NCBI GenBank assembly: GCA_027924585.1
Contig: BSBM01000711.1
Coordinates: 9,548,501 to 9,612,500, forward strand
Origin: Larix kaempferi
Taxonomy: Eukaryota; Streptophyta; Pinopsida; Pinales; Pinaceae
Length of the DNA: 64,000 nt
Direction of reading: 5' to 3'
Positions within the stretch are counted from its first letter, which is position 1. The number at the start of each line of letters is the position of its first letter. The translations under genes and the position numbers were made by a program. The notes beneath the pieces were generated by a model. It made no database searches. It was not told where the DNA came from and worked only from the letters and a program-made list of their open reading frames with translations. Shown one piece after another: positions 22,846 through 35,472 of the stretch.

Positions 22846-24415
22846 TCCCCTCTCCCTTAGAAAAAGCTTTGTCCTCAAAGCTTTAGATGTGGAAATTGAT
22901 GCAGAATCTGAAGGAGTGGTTTCCCTGTAGCATCCTTGGGTTGCATTTCGGGCCACTGACGCCTTTTGAGTTTCAGGAGGATTACTTGGAAGGTTGTAGA
23001 CGAAGAAGAACCATATCAAATGTGTGAAAAGTGAGCTCTAAATAGTGCTAATTGTCTTATTGTTTTAGTCGAATTCTTGCCATGTGAAGATTGTCCTGCA
23101 GAACGAGAAGAATCAGATCGTGATTTCGAAGAACCGAGTCAATTTTCTGAACTAGGGAGCTGTCGAGGGTGTATGGAAGATGAACTGGTGGTGCCTGTCC
23201 ATAGACTACTTCATATGGTTTCCTTTTAGACATGGCATTGTACCACTGGAGCGCTTCTAGGAAATCCATAGAAATAGTTGTCCAAATCTATGTAGGGATG
23301 GGAAAGGGTTCGAGCAGTCCCGAAATGAGTGTCGTTTCACCCTTGTTGACCTAGAAAGTATCACACTCAACCACCATCTATTAAATTGTCATTTTCAGTC
23401 CCTGCCAAAAGAAGTTACACTGTTCTTGGTCATACATTTTGAACAACCCAGTGTGCCCTGCCGATGAAGAAGCATGGAGTTCATAGAAGAGATAGCCCTG
23501 TTGAATAGATTGCAACCAATTTGGAACAAGCATAGAAATAGCTATAAGAGAAACTGGGTCATCAAATGTGCGAGAAGGAGCATATGCCACCATATTGTCC
23601 TTACCCTTCTTGTAAGTGATCGCATAGTCATAACCAATGAGTGGGATAACCCATTTCAGGTGTGCAGGGGAGGAGACTCGTTGTTCCAGGAAATTTTCCA
23701 GACTCTGGAGATCAGTCTGGATGCAGAAATAATTCCCTAATAGGGATTGTTGCCACTTCGGTACTACATGCAAAATAGCCATCATTTCTTGCTAAGATGT
23801 AGATACAGGTAAATGCTTACCGAAAAGGTCTCTTGAAGGCAGCAAGCCCACTGGTGCAGCAAAGACACCTGCATATCTTTCCAAGGAAGTAGTGGAGACC
23901 ATTGATGGGTGCATTTGAATGGAATGGAGCTGAGTGATGACACCATGTGAATTCTTCTTAAGGATCTTTTCCAGGCGATGTGAACTGATGATGCGAAGAG
24001 ACCCTGGTTGTAAGCCCGTAAATTTGTGTTGTGTCCCATTGACTGAAAATTGCATGCATAGTTCAACAAAATCCCATAAGATGGGGACAAGTGTGTGTAA
24101 CCATTGAACGCCCAAAACCACATCACATCCACCTAAGGACAACGAAAAAATATATCAGAGCATAGGTTATAATCTTCCAGAGAGATATGCACATTGTGAC
24201 ACTTTCCCTTGCAAGGTAAGATGCCCCCATTGGTAACCATGACTTCAAAGTTGGAGCAAGGATGGACAGAACAATCAGCCAGTTTGGAGATCCGGAGGTC
24301 AATGAAGTTATGAGTGCTACCTGAATCAATGAGTATTGTAAGAGGAATCTTCTTGAAGTAACCCCTGACCCGCATTGTTTGGGAGGTGGGGACATCGGAT
24401 AAAGCATGGAGAGAT
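22846..24415 (-). pseudogene. pol: gypsy-2a protease, RNase H and integrase remains, copy 2
   Basis: Duplicate of 2437-4006. The protease LIDSGSTHNFID lies near 24280-24320, RNase H at 23590-23785 and the integrase HHCC region near 23400-23450. RT and the DDE core are missing as in copy 1. Confidence 0.85.
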
Positions 24416-24420
24416 ATTTC

Positions 24421-25033
24421 TGTTAGAAAAAATAGGATCGCGGAGCAATAACAATAAACAGAAATGCAAATATAATCACACATACACATTTCAAGAGAGA
24501 CACAGATATATCGTGGTTCACCCAACTTGGGCTACGTCCACACTGAATTTTCCAGTCCTTATTATTATTACCGTCCAGCAAGTCGAAGGGATACAACCTG
24601 CAGCACAACCGCTACACTTCCTCTTCTCTGTTTTTACAGTCTCTCTCCAGATCTCAAAGATCTTTATAATGCATAAAACCTAATACATCAACCCTAGCCG
24701 TATTACAATGTATTTCTTTAATAAGGGAAATACAATGGGAAAATACCACGGGATACCCAAAACCATCGGCCCGCAAAACAGCTGGCGAAAACAACCCCAA
24801 AAATTTTCTTCGGGGGCGCTGCTCCTGAACCCCCGCCGGGGGACCACTAGCCCCCGGACCCCCCAGCCAGGGGGGATGGGCCCCCCTGGAACCCCGTGGG
24901 GGGGCGATGCCCCCCCACACCCCCCCGCTGGGGTGAGTGTACAGTCCACCTACACATCATATAGAACTGGGGTACAAACACAGCTGATACAATATCATCT
25001 ATGAGACTAGAAGATCTGGCTCCACAACCAACA
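24421..25033 (-). repeat. Solo LTR inserted in gypsy-2a, copy 2
   Basis: 613 bp, flanked by ATTTC at 24416-24420 and 25034-25038. It contains the G-run cluster at 24814-24934. Confidence 0.92.
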
Positions 25034-25038
25034 ATTTC

Positions 25039-25852
25039 TGGTTTCTTGTCTTGAGATGGGGGCTCAATAGGCGGCTCCTGAATGCCGACTTAATCATCCA
25101 TTGTATCTGGAGCTTCTTCACCATTTTAGAGGCAGGAGAAGAATCCATATACAAGAGATAGAGCTTTTGTTGAACACATCTATGTCCTCGAGTGAATTTC
25201 TCATCACAATTATAACAAAACCCTTTTTATCTACTTTCCTACATCTATGTTTCAGACAAATTCTTGATAGGAGTTGATCGAGGAGCTGGAGGGATGGGAG
25301 GTCGTTGAGAACCCACATTTCGAAAGGGGATAGAAGTGGGTTTGAAGCATTGTTGGGTTGCAATCTTGTCTTCTGCGAACTTAGCCAACCCCAGGGCTTC
25401 CATCACTGTGTTGGGTCAGAACATTTTAACCTTTGAGCGGATTTCATCCTTAAGACCAGTGATAAAACAAGTCCTGTAGAATTCATCAGACAATCCTTCT
25501 GTGTGATAGGCTAGTTTTTCAAATTCTGTCTGATACTCTCTCAGAGTGCCAATTTGGCAAGGTTTAGTGCCAACGGTACCATTGAAGAGCTTCCTATTCC
25601 AAATGAAAGGGTGCAAGTGGAACTTTTTGGACATCAAAAGTATTATGCAGACTAAAATATTGTTCAGCATGATAGATCCATCTAGCTGGATCAGTACCCA
25701 TTGTCTGATGAAGAATCGGACTGTCATTTGTTGTTCATGGCTGAATGCTCAAGATGGAGGCTAAGAAATTTTTCATCCAGATCCTGGAGTTTGGTTTGGA
25801 TGGCTGTAAGTGCTTCCTCCATGGTTTTTGCTCCTACGTGGGTGACAACCAT
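25039..25852 (-). pseudogene. gag: gypsy-2a gag remains, copy 2
   Basis: Duplicate of 4630-5443, with the start codon at 25852 (minus), REYQTEFEKLA near 25520, and the same internal deletions compared with gypsy-2b. Confidence 0.82.
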
Positions 25853-26947
25853 AACTAGGAGGTTTTTTTTTTTAGGGGGGGAATGGGTAGAAAAACATAA
25901 ACATAACCTTATTTAGTAAAAGGAAATTTGGATTTGGGAAAAACTATGATGGATAATTGGGGTTTGACTAGGTTTTGGACACTTTTGAATGGATAGGGAA
26001 GCAAAAAATGAGGAATTCAGAAGCGGGGTGAAAGAATGGAAAAATTTGTCAAAGAGGGACAAAGAAGCAGAAATAGGGAATGAACATAGTGGCAAAATTT
26101 GAAGGCGGTTGGGTGAAAATCAAAGAAGTTATGGCAAACCCTAAAAATAGACAAATGTGGTATTTCTGGCTTTGGGAAGTGGAATTTGGGATAGGGTCCT
26201 TAGGAATGAAAGATGCAGAATGAGATTACAAGGGTGTCAGGGATGTTTCAAGGGAAATAGAGTGAAAACAAAGAAGATATGGCGAAAAAAAAGAATTTTT
26301 TTATTTTATTTTATTTTATTATTAATTTATTTCTAGAATGGATTTGCTACAGCGCAGAAGGGATCGAAAATAGATAGATCTGCAATGACGCGGAAGTGAT
26401 CGACAACAGATGGATCTGAAACGGTGCCAAATGGATCGAAAAAGGCTGGATCTGAAATGGATTTAAGAATAGATCTGAAACGGTTGGATCTGGAACATCT
26501 TTCAGAATGGATCTAAAATAGCTCGAAATTTATCGGCAACAGTTCAACTAAAAATAGATATGGACCCCAGGTATGTTCGGTTTCCTAACAATTCATGGGT
26601 TTCACTTCGTCACCAATGCTATCTTACGGCTTGTGTATTGGTGCTGTACCCCTCACTCCATGGCTCAGGTAAAACTGATAACCGCTTTGCCACAAACGAT
26701 AGCTCTTGGTTTACCTCATGTGTGAGAACTAGTCAATCAGGTAGGGGTCGTTTCCTTTTCGCTGGCAGGTCCTCTCAATGGGCCAACTATTTCGGGGTTC
26801 CTGTGGTACTCCTCACAATGAGTTTTAGGGATTATGCCCAAGTGCTTCCCACAGTTAAGCGTATAGGGATTATTCCCAGATCCAAACTTGCAACAGATGC
26901 GAAAAAAATTAATTGGCAGAAATTCCACCCAATGAGCCCAAGAAAGT
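25853..26947 (-). other. gypsy-2a leader, copy 2
   Basis: Same as 5444-6539 but with 11 T in the T-run at 25863-25873. The primer binding site on the minus strand is at 26948-26959. No gene is seen. Confidence 0.8.
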
Positions 26948-26961
26948 GCTATGATACCAGA

Positions 26962-27346
26962 TGTGAAGAACCTGCAATAATTAATTACTGAAAAAACACG
27001 AGATAGCAAAAATAACAGAACTCATAATCGCTTTATTGATCACAGGCCACTTCGAGGGGGCTCCTTTGAGCAAGCTCAATACAAATAATTTCATGGTGCC
27101 TTCATTGGTCTCAACACAAACTTATATACTAAGTCTAGGCGCCAATACCATGTGTCAATACAAACCATGGGCCAATACAAACTATGGATCAACAATTACT
27201 ACGGGACGACTTACAAAGCATATGCGTCCAACAACAATAATACAAACTATGGATCAACAAATACTACGAGACGACTTACAAAGCACATGTATCCAACAAC
27301 AATATACTAACAAAGTAAATAGAAGGGTTTACATGGTTTCCTAACA
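26962..27346 (-). repeat. gypsy-2a 5' LTR, copy 2
   Basis: 385 bp, matching 6554-6938, and followed by TATCT at 27347-27351. Confidence 0.9.
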
Positions 27347-27351
27347 TATCT

Positions 27352-30029
27352 TGCATGGATGGTGTTTATTTTGGTTGTGTACTCGAAAAACGTCATCGAG
27401 ATAGTTTTGAAAAACGTACCTCTTGGCACTCCTTGGACCCCCTGGAGCTTGTGCATAGTGACTTGTGTGGTCCTCTTCCATCTGATTCCTTTTTTGGTTT
27501 CAAATACTTCTTACCTTTCATTGATGATTACTCTAGACACACTTGGGTTCATTTATAAAACTTAAGAGTGAAGTATTTAACATGTTCTTGGCCTACAAGG
27601 CCCTTGTTGAAAAAAAATCTGGTCATCAAATTATTAAGTTAAGATCTAATAATGGAGGAGAATATGTTAACTATAATTTCACTACTTTCTGCATTGGACA
27701 AGTAATCCAACAACAACACACGGCTCCATATACACCACAACAAAATGGTGCAGCTGAACGAAAGAACCGCACTTTAAAAGAAATGGCTAATTGTACGCTT
27801 CAAGCTAAGGGACTAAGTCTTCAATTTTGTGTTGAATCCATAAATTTTGCAAATTACATAGTTAATCTCACCCCCACTAAATCTTTACAATATATCACAC
27901 AGGAAGAAGCATGGAGTAAAATTAAACCAAATGTAAGTCACTTCCGTGTGTTTGGTAGTGAAGCATGGGATCATATTCCAGATGAAAAACGGAAAGCACT
28001 CCAGCCTAAAGTGAAAAGTGCATATTTGTTAGATATTCTAAAAGCGTAAAAGGTTATAGAATTCCTCATACACAATATCATGATATAATTATTAGAAGAT
28101 ATGTTAAATTTGATTAAAATATCTTGGCTTGCGAGCCCAACTCAATGTTTGTGCCATCTCTTTCCTACGAGCCTAATTCGATGCTTGTGCCTTCTTATAC
28201 TCACAAATTCCTTGACATCATTCCAATTCCAGTTTCTGATGATAACAGTGAGGATGAAATTCCACCTCCACCTACTCATTTTCCTCTAGTTGCACCAACA
28301 CAATCGCTTCCTCGATGGGTCCGTTCAACATGTGAAGCAGCTGGTGATCTTGTCGGTGATCCTAGAGATCAACAACGAACGTGTTCTCAGTTCCAATGAG
28401 CCTCTTCTCTTTTGGCTCGATTTTCCGAGAATCATGATCCAAATACTTTTGCAGAAGCTTCAAGGAAACCATATTGGGATGCAGCTATGGATGAAGCATA
28501 TCATTCCTTAATGGCAAATGATACTTGGGATCTTGTCCGTCTTCCAAAAGGAAGAAATGTTTTTCAGATGTAAATGGGTCTACCGAACTAAGTATGCCTT
28601 AGATGTAAGTGTTGAAAGGATTAAGGAAAGGTTAGTTGCCAAAGGTTTTTCCCAAGTTGAATGAATTGACTACAATGAAACCTTTTCCCCTGTCACAAAA
28701 ATGAACTCCATCCACCTTGTTCTTTCCCTTGTAGCCTTACATAAATGGGAGGTCCGTCAAATGGATGTCAAGTCTTCATTTTTACATGCTGATTTGAAGC
28801 AGGAAATTTACATGGAACAACCTCCTAGATAAGATCAGAATGACTCTAACCTTGTTTGTCTCCTTAAAAAATCCTTATATGGCGTTAAGCAATCCCCTCA
28901 AGCCTAGTATGCCAAAATGGATAGCTTTCTCCTTGACACTAGTTTTTCTAGATGTCATTCTGACCCTAATGTCTATACCAAGAAAGTAGGAAAAAAATCT
29001 CATCATCCTTGTTCTTTATGTTGATGATTTTATTCTTACTGATAGCAACCTTAATCTTTTAACCCATGTGAAATCTAGTCTTAAGCAAAAATTTGAAATG
29101 ACAAAGTTAGGACATTTGCATTATTTTCTTGGCCTCCAAGGTTTGCAAACCAAAGAAAGAATCTTTCTTTCTAAGTCTAAGTATGCTTGTGACCTTCTTC
29201 ATCGCTTTCACGTGGAATACTGTAAACCAACCCCCTCTCCCTTCCAGTCTGGAGTCAAAATTTATGCCACTTTCACTTCACCCGAAGTTGATGCCACCCT
29301 ATATCGTCAGCTTGTTGGTAGTCTCTTACACTTGACTCATACCATCCTGATGTTTCCTTTCTCGTTGGTTGTGTTTCCAACTATATGCAATCGCCCCATG
29401 AAATTCATTGTAAAGCAGCAAAAATAATACTTCAATATATTCGGGGTACAATTCAGTTTGGGATTCATTACAATTCACCGGGGACTCCTTTGTTGGTTGG
29501 TTTCACTGATTTCCTATTGGGTTGACGATCCTGATGATTAGAAGTCTACTACAGGTTATGTTTTTTGTCTGGGTTCTAGACTTGTCACTTGGGATTGTAA
29601 GAAAAAACAAGCTCTTGATCTCTCTTCAGTAGAAGCAGAGTATCGTGCAGTAGTTAATGCCATGCAAGCAACTTTATGGCTTTGATATATCCTTTTAGAG
29701 TTTGAATTCCAGCAGCAACATCCAACTCCCCTTTGGTGTGACAATCAAAGTTCCATAAAGCTCACCAAAGATCCAGTTTAAAATCAACGCAAAAAACACA
29801 TTGAGATACATATGCACTTCATAAGAAATCTTGTTCATGATCACCTTCTTGAAGTGCTCTTTTTCCCTACAGATGATCAAATTGCAAACATATTCACCAA
29901 ATCTCTTACAGAAGGGAAGTTTTCTAAACTTTGATCTATGTTAGGAGCTCGAGAACTTGTCATTAAGAGGGGATAGGCTCTAACTCCTCCTTTCTCCTAA
30001 TAGTGTCACATGTCACTTTTGTAAATCCT
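27352..30029 (+). mobile_element. Copia-1a, 3' portion, copy 2
   Basis: Duplicate of 6944-9621. The purine tract is near 29962-29973 and only a short 3' LTR remnant remains before gypsy-2b. Confidence 0.8.
27354..29948 (+). pseudogene. pol: Copia-1a pol remains, copy 2
   Basis: Same integrase (HSDLCGPLP, RSNNGGEY with Asn for Asp, AERKNR), RT (YVDDFILT near 29015-29040) and RNase H (VEAEYRAVV near 29630) as copy 1, with the same stops. Confidence 0.85.
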
Positions 30030-30434
30030 TGTTAGGAACCCATGTCAACCCTTCTATTTACTTTGTTAGTATATTGTTGTTGGACGCATATGCTTTGTAA
30101 GTTGTCCCGTAGTATTTGTTGATCCATAGTTTGCATTATTGTTGTTGGACGCATATGCTTTGTAAGTCGTCCCGTAGTAATTGTTGATCCATATTTTGTA
30201 TTGGCCTATGGTTTGTATTGACACATGGTATTGACCCATGGTATTGGTGCCTAGACTTAGTATATAAGTTTGTGTTGAGACCAATTAAAGTATTGTGAAG
30301 TTATTTGTATTGAGCTTGCTCAAAGGAGGTTGCCCCCTCGAAGTGGCCTGTGATCAATATAAAAGTGATTCTGAGTTCTGTTATTTCTGCTATCTCATGT
30401 GTTTTCATTAATTAATTATTGCAAAATCTTCACA
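30030..30434 (+). repeat. gypsy-2b 5' LTR, copy 2
   Basis: 405 bp LTR of the plus-strand gypsy-2 element. The interior of this element resumes after the Tat element, at 44810. Confidence 0.9.
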
Positions 30435-30557
30435 TCTGGTATCAGAGCACTTTCTTGGGCTCGCTTGGTGAAACTTCTGCCAAATTTATTTTTCGTATCT
30501 ATTGCAGCTTCGGATATGGTAATAATCCCTATCCACTTAACTATGAGAAGTAATTGG
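30435..30557 (+). other. gypsy-2b primer binding site and leader start, copy 2
   Basis: TGGTATCAGAGC at 30437-30448 fits initiator tRNA-Met. ATTGG at 30553-30557 is the left target duplication of the Tat element; its partner CTTGG is at 44810-44814. Confidence 0.9.
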
Positions 30558-31281
30558 TGTTAACACCTAAAAAGTGCTCACTAGCTCATTCCCTTATTCA
30601 CATGACCCATTTGTCCACTTTTCCACCATCTGAGCCTCTGAAACCAACAAAAGGTCACCAAAAGACCTTAGTACACCGCTTTTTCCATTAAAAAAGATTA
30701 TTTTTCCTGAAAAGCATAAAAAACCCTCAAAAAGGGTCCAAATTCCCAAAAATATTAAAAAGGGAATTAAAATATTATTTTTATTCAAAAAAGGAAAAAG
30801 GAGGGAAAAGTACCTAAACCATGTTGGTCAATACCATTTGGTTTCCACAAAACCACAAATGGTATTTCCCACCACCGAAACCTATAAAAAGGTGGTAGGG
30901 GCTCCTCATTTAAGATCCATCCATTATCTCATCCTCATGCTGCCGAAATCTTCCTTGAGCATTTTGGCCATTGTAAGCAACCTTGGAGAAGGAGACCTCT
31001 TGGATCTTGGAGCTACTCATCTTGGGAGTTACTCAACATCAACCTTCACCATTGAAGGTATTATCGCAAGCACTTGCTTGTCCCCCATTTTTCAATACAA
31101 ATTCATTCTTTAATATTTTCTTGTTCTTGTTTTTTAAATGTTTACACTATTTGCTTATATTCTTGCATAGATCCATGATTAGTTTTGTTTAGATTAGTTT
31201 CTTGTTTAATTCTATTGAAACTGCTGCTACTAGTTAGCAGGTGCCCATAGCACTAAGCCTGGTTGCAAAACCGGGCCAACA
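30558..31281 (+). repeat. Tat-like 5' LTR, copy 2
   Basis: 724 bp, starting TGTTAACACC and ending GGGCCAACA. The TATA box is at 30883-30890, at the same offset (325) as in the other LTRs. It differs from the 3' LTR by about 13 substitutions by eye. Confidence 0.95.
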
Positions 31282-33099
31282 GTTTTTGGAGACTCTGCTG
31301 GCTTTGAACAATAGATCTCTAGCTTTGCTTTCAATCTTAGTTTTTTATTAGTTTTTAGCCTTTAGATCCATAGATATGCCATTCTAAACAGCAGATCCAT
31401 TGTTGTTCTAGTTTTTGGCCCCATCTATTGCCATTAATAGCCCAAAATTCTCAATTTTCGGGTTCGTTTTTCGGCTTCCGTGCACGGCTTTCGCCTTGCG
31501 GTTTTTAGCCTGATAGTCACGCGGTCCATCGCGACTTTTTGAATTTTTTCCGCGTGGTTCACTGTGACTTTTCGGATTTTTTTCGCGCGGTTCACCGCGG
31601 CTTCGCGGCCTATTTCCGCGCTGCATATCGCGGCTGCGCGGCCATTTTCCGCGCGGATCCCCGCGGCTTCGCGGACATTTTCCGCGATGCACATCGCAAC
31701 AGTGCGCCTAAATCCCGCGCGGTTCATCGCGACTGTGCGACAGAAACCCACGTGGTCCATCGCGGATTTTCTGTCAAAAGCCGCGCTGCTTATTTTTTCA
31801 TTCGGCCATTCCGATTCAAAAAATTATTTTTTACTGTATTTTCTGCCCACATAGCACATTTTTACAGTATTAAATTCTGCATAATTTACAGCCATAGAAA
31901 AAAAATTTACTATTTAAATGCACATCTAGAAGTCTTTTTAAAAATTTTCAAGAAAGTGAAAGAAAGACTTATTTTGCAGTTTATCTAGGTTAAAAAAATT
32001 TCCTGTTTACTTCTTTAAATATCTTGCCCTTAGCAATTTCCTTGAAAAGAAATCCATTTATTTCTTTTAGAAGTAATATTATTTGCTTTTATATTTCAAG
32101 AAATCCTTTGTTTTTTGAATAAAGTCATTGAAAAGCATTTAATTTCCATCTATTGAAAAAGTCATAAATTTGCTTTTCTATTTTCGAAAGATCCTTTATT
32201 TTTTGAAATTTTCAGTAAAGCATTTACTTCTTTCAAGTTCAGTTTACAATACCACATGTGCACCCACTTGATCACTTAATTGAACTGAGCCTTAAAACTT
32301 ACCCTAATTTCAACACACTTTTAACCCCACTTGGGGAACACTAAAAGAACTTTGTAGCTAGGTAGTATTGGGGGGATAGGTGTTCCAATAACACCCCTCA
32401 GTTATTACATCTGAGACATAGTTGTTGTCCTTTAGGGAGCTAAAACCTCTTAGTATTTATTGGCGCGGTCACAACCGATTTGTGGGAAGGCCTCTCCCCT
32501 AGGAGGGTTGAAGTCGCGAGGATGGTTCCAGAAGCCTGAGTGGAATACCGAAATCCATTCAGTAACCGAAGGGCTACCATTCGCAGTTCTCGGGATATCC
32601 CTGTATTGGGATATTGTGATCAAAGGACCAAACGGCAGATTTACCTTTTCTCGACGCGTCATGAACAGAGTATCCTAGTAGCCTTTATTTAGGATTGATT
32701 ACCCGGTGTCCCTCCCGATAGGGGGATATCTAGCCGTTGTCTCAACACTCATATTGTCTGACTTGGATTTCATCACCTTGCAGAGGATATCGTTTGTTTG
32801 AGTCACAATACTTTTAGTTAGGTGTTTGCATGATTCAACCCACCTTTGGTCTAGTTACACCTATTTTTTCTAGAAGTCGTTTGCATGTTGGTACTCTGAC
32901 CATTTGTTGCATTCCTCCACTTATTGTAGCACAACTGCTAGAATAAGTGCCTTTTTTGAGGTTGATTTTTTGGCCTGAGAGCCTTCTTTTTCACTCCCCT
33001 TCTTGCACCCTTGGTTGCATCAGGGTTTTGAGCTTTTTTATATATATATCACCACCTGATACTTAAACAGATTTTTTACACAAAAACTTAATTCTCACC
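31282..33099 (+). other. Tat-like 5' leader, copy 2
   Basis: Same as 10874-12691. A candidate primer site TGGAGACTCTGCTGG starts at about 31287. No gene is seen outside the minisatellite. Confidence 0.75.
31521..31784 (+). repeat. 33-bp minisatellite, eight units, in Tat leader (copy 2)
   Basis: Eight exact-length units corresponding to 11113-11376. The unit GGTTCATCGCGAC...CCGC is shared, in reverse complement, with 41575-41838. Confidence 0.93.
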
Positions 33100-35472
33100 A
33101 TTGAGAATTTCAGACGCTCTCGTCGTCTCCAAGGCGAAATCCAAGAGTTTAGTCCAATTGGCTCTCCACGTCACCGACGCAGAGCCTTATCCCTTGACTC
33201 GACACATCATCGATCAACTAGACAGTCATCCGATTCTGACACGCCTCACTTCACTTCTGATTCTGAGGCAGAATCCAAAAATCCCACTGCGTTATTCCCA
33301 ACCAACATTATGTCTAGAACACCATTTGATCCACTATTTACCAGCACCATAGGAGAGACGTCTACAGACCCTTCTACTACAGTGCCGTCCATGGCAACAA
33401 CCACCCCCCTGCGTATGCCCAATATGGGCAACACTCCACATTTAGGAATGCCCAACTCAGGGCCACCTCCTGTTATAGGAATTCCCAACACAGGGCCACC
33501 ACCTGTTATGGGTATGCCCAACATAGGGGTCACACCCCATCTAGTTTCCACAAACCCTATCCCAGGAATCACCACTACTATTCTGAACCCTAGTGTAACC
33601 CATGTTGCACTAGGAAGCGATGGCCCTTACCAGACCACACCTATTGGAGGACATATACCTTCAATACCTAGCATACCTTTAGGTGCTGCTGGACCCCATA
33701 CCACCATGACTAGACATGTCCCAGTCCCTACATCTGCTAGCTTACCATATATGGCAAGTCTGAACTTGCCAGATTTAGCTAGGCTCACCAATGACCTTAT
33801 CAGACATGATCCTGCGTGGCCTCACATTCCCACCAAACTCCCCTCCGACATCCCTAAGTTTGAGGGTAAGGCAGGTGAGGACCCCCAGAACCATATCATG
33901 TCCTTCCATCTATGGCGTTCCTCCAACTCCATAGTGGACGACTCTGTCCGCCTCTGTCTGTTACAGCGCACATTCACTGGCTCTGCAGCCAAGTGGTATA
34001 TCGAGCAGCCCCATGGGACACATGCCACCTTTACCTCCCTTGCCTCCACCTTCCTGCAGTTCTTTCAGTTACCTGTCCGCTATGATGCAGGCGTCGAGAT
34101 CCTACTGTCTTGCAGACAGAACACGGCCACCCACATCACTGACCACATTCATGAGTGGCGTAGACGTCGAAGCCTCTGCAAAATCAAATTAGACGACCGT
34201 ATCTTCTTAGATTGGTTTCTAAAATCCATCCTCCCTCTCATTGCGAAGGATGTGGCATCTGAAAGACCCCAGTCTGAAGAAGAGGCCATCCTCAAAGCCC
34301 AACAGTTTGATCTCATTTACGCCTAGTTGGGTTATCTATACACAATCATACCAGATGCCCCACGATGCGACTCTTCACGCAATGACGTGCCGGGGGCATC
34401 TCATGCCGCCGATGGCATTATTAGCCAAATCACACCCCAAGCTAAACCTTTCAGCATGGTGAGTACCATGCCTTCCCCAGACCTCTCTAGGGCTACATCC
34501 AGTTCCGGAGCGACAACTTCTTACGCTCCAACAAACCAGACACATCATATTCATGGACCCTCTTGTCCACAACATTTCTATGGACAAGCGCCATCAGCAT
34601 ACGTACCTCCTACATACTATAACCAGCCTGCTACACAGAACCCCATTCAGTTCTCGCCACAACAAATGCAGTACCCACAGCAAGCTGCACCAGCTAATCC
34701 AACACATCCAATAGCTCAGGGGTACCAACAATCCCAATAGGCAACTGGACCACCGCTAGCTCCACCTACATATTACCCACCACAACCTGCTCCCGCACCT
34801 GCGGCGAACCAAAATCCGCCCAATGCTCAAGGGCATGTGTACGCACAACAACATCAGCCCCAATACCAAAATAACCAACGCAACCAGGGTGGGAAACCAA
34901 ACCGTGGAAGAGGACGTAATCGTGGAAACAACCAAAACCATAACCAAGCTCCACACCCTCCCCATCCTCCGCAAAATAATAACGCGACGCCTGCTCATCA
35001 GAATCCTGATCGGCCACCTAAGCGAGCCAAAAATGCTAATTTACGAACAAACCATCCTTGTTCTATTTGTGGGGTCTATGGCCACTATACCCACACTTGC
35101 CCACATCTGGAGCGAGCTCGGCAGCTATGGACAGATGACACCCATCGTCAAGGGCAGGCGGCTCCTCAGCCGCCACCCAACCCCCCACCACCTCAACAAC
35201 AACCTTTGGTGCTACAAAACCCTTTTCCAACACAAGGAGTGGTGAACACTCAGCCGTTAGCTCCCCCACAGGGCAACGTGCCACCACAAAAAATCACTTA
35301 CGCTGCTCTTGATCAACCCATGTTTGATTCAGGCACTCACCACTTATTGATGATGTCCACTGCCGATGTCAACATTCAGACACGTTGGAACCAGTACGAC
35401 ACCCATCCACGCCATCCCCTTTCTATTTTCTCCTTCGGGTGTAGTAAGCGCCCCGGTTATGGCTACCGTTAG
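33100..35472 (+). pseudogene. gag: Tat-like gag, copy 2
   Basis: The frame is open from about 33067 to 35472, with TAG at 34324-34326 and 34738-34740. The first ATG is 33310. The capsid-like region is near 33830-34320 and the CCHC knuckle is at 35059-35100. Copy 2 reads LRMPNMG where copy 1 reads LGMPNMG (near 33414). The start may once have been at 33100 (ATT now). Confidence 0.8.

Larger units (their letters stand above)
22427..27346 (-). mobile_element. gypsy-2a nested in Copia-1a, copy 2
   Basis: 4920 bp, one T shorter than copy 1, with TATCT at 22422-22426 and 27347-27351. It has the same deletions of RT and the integrase core and the same solo LTR. The differences seen include T/G near 22498, a Gly-to-Asp change in the integrase tail near 23163 and G/A near 24394. 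Confidence 0.92.
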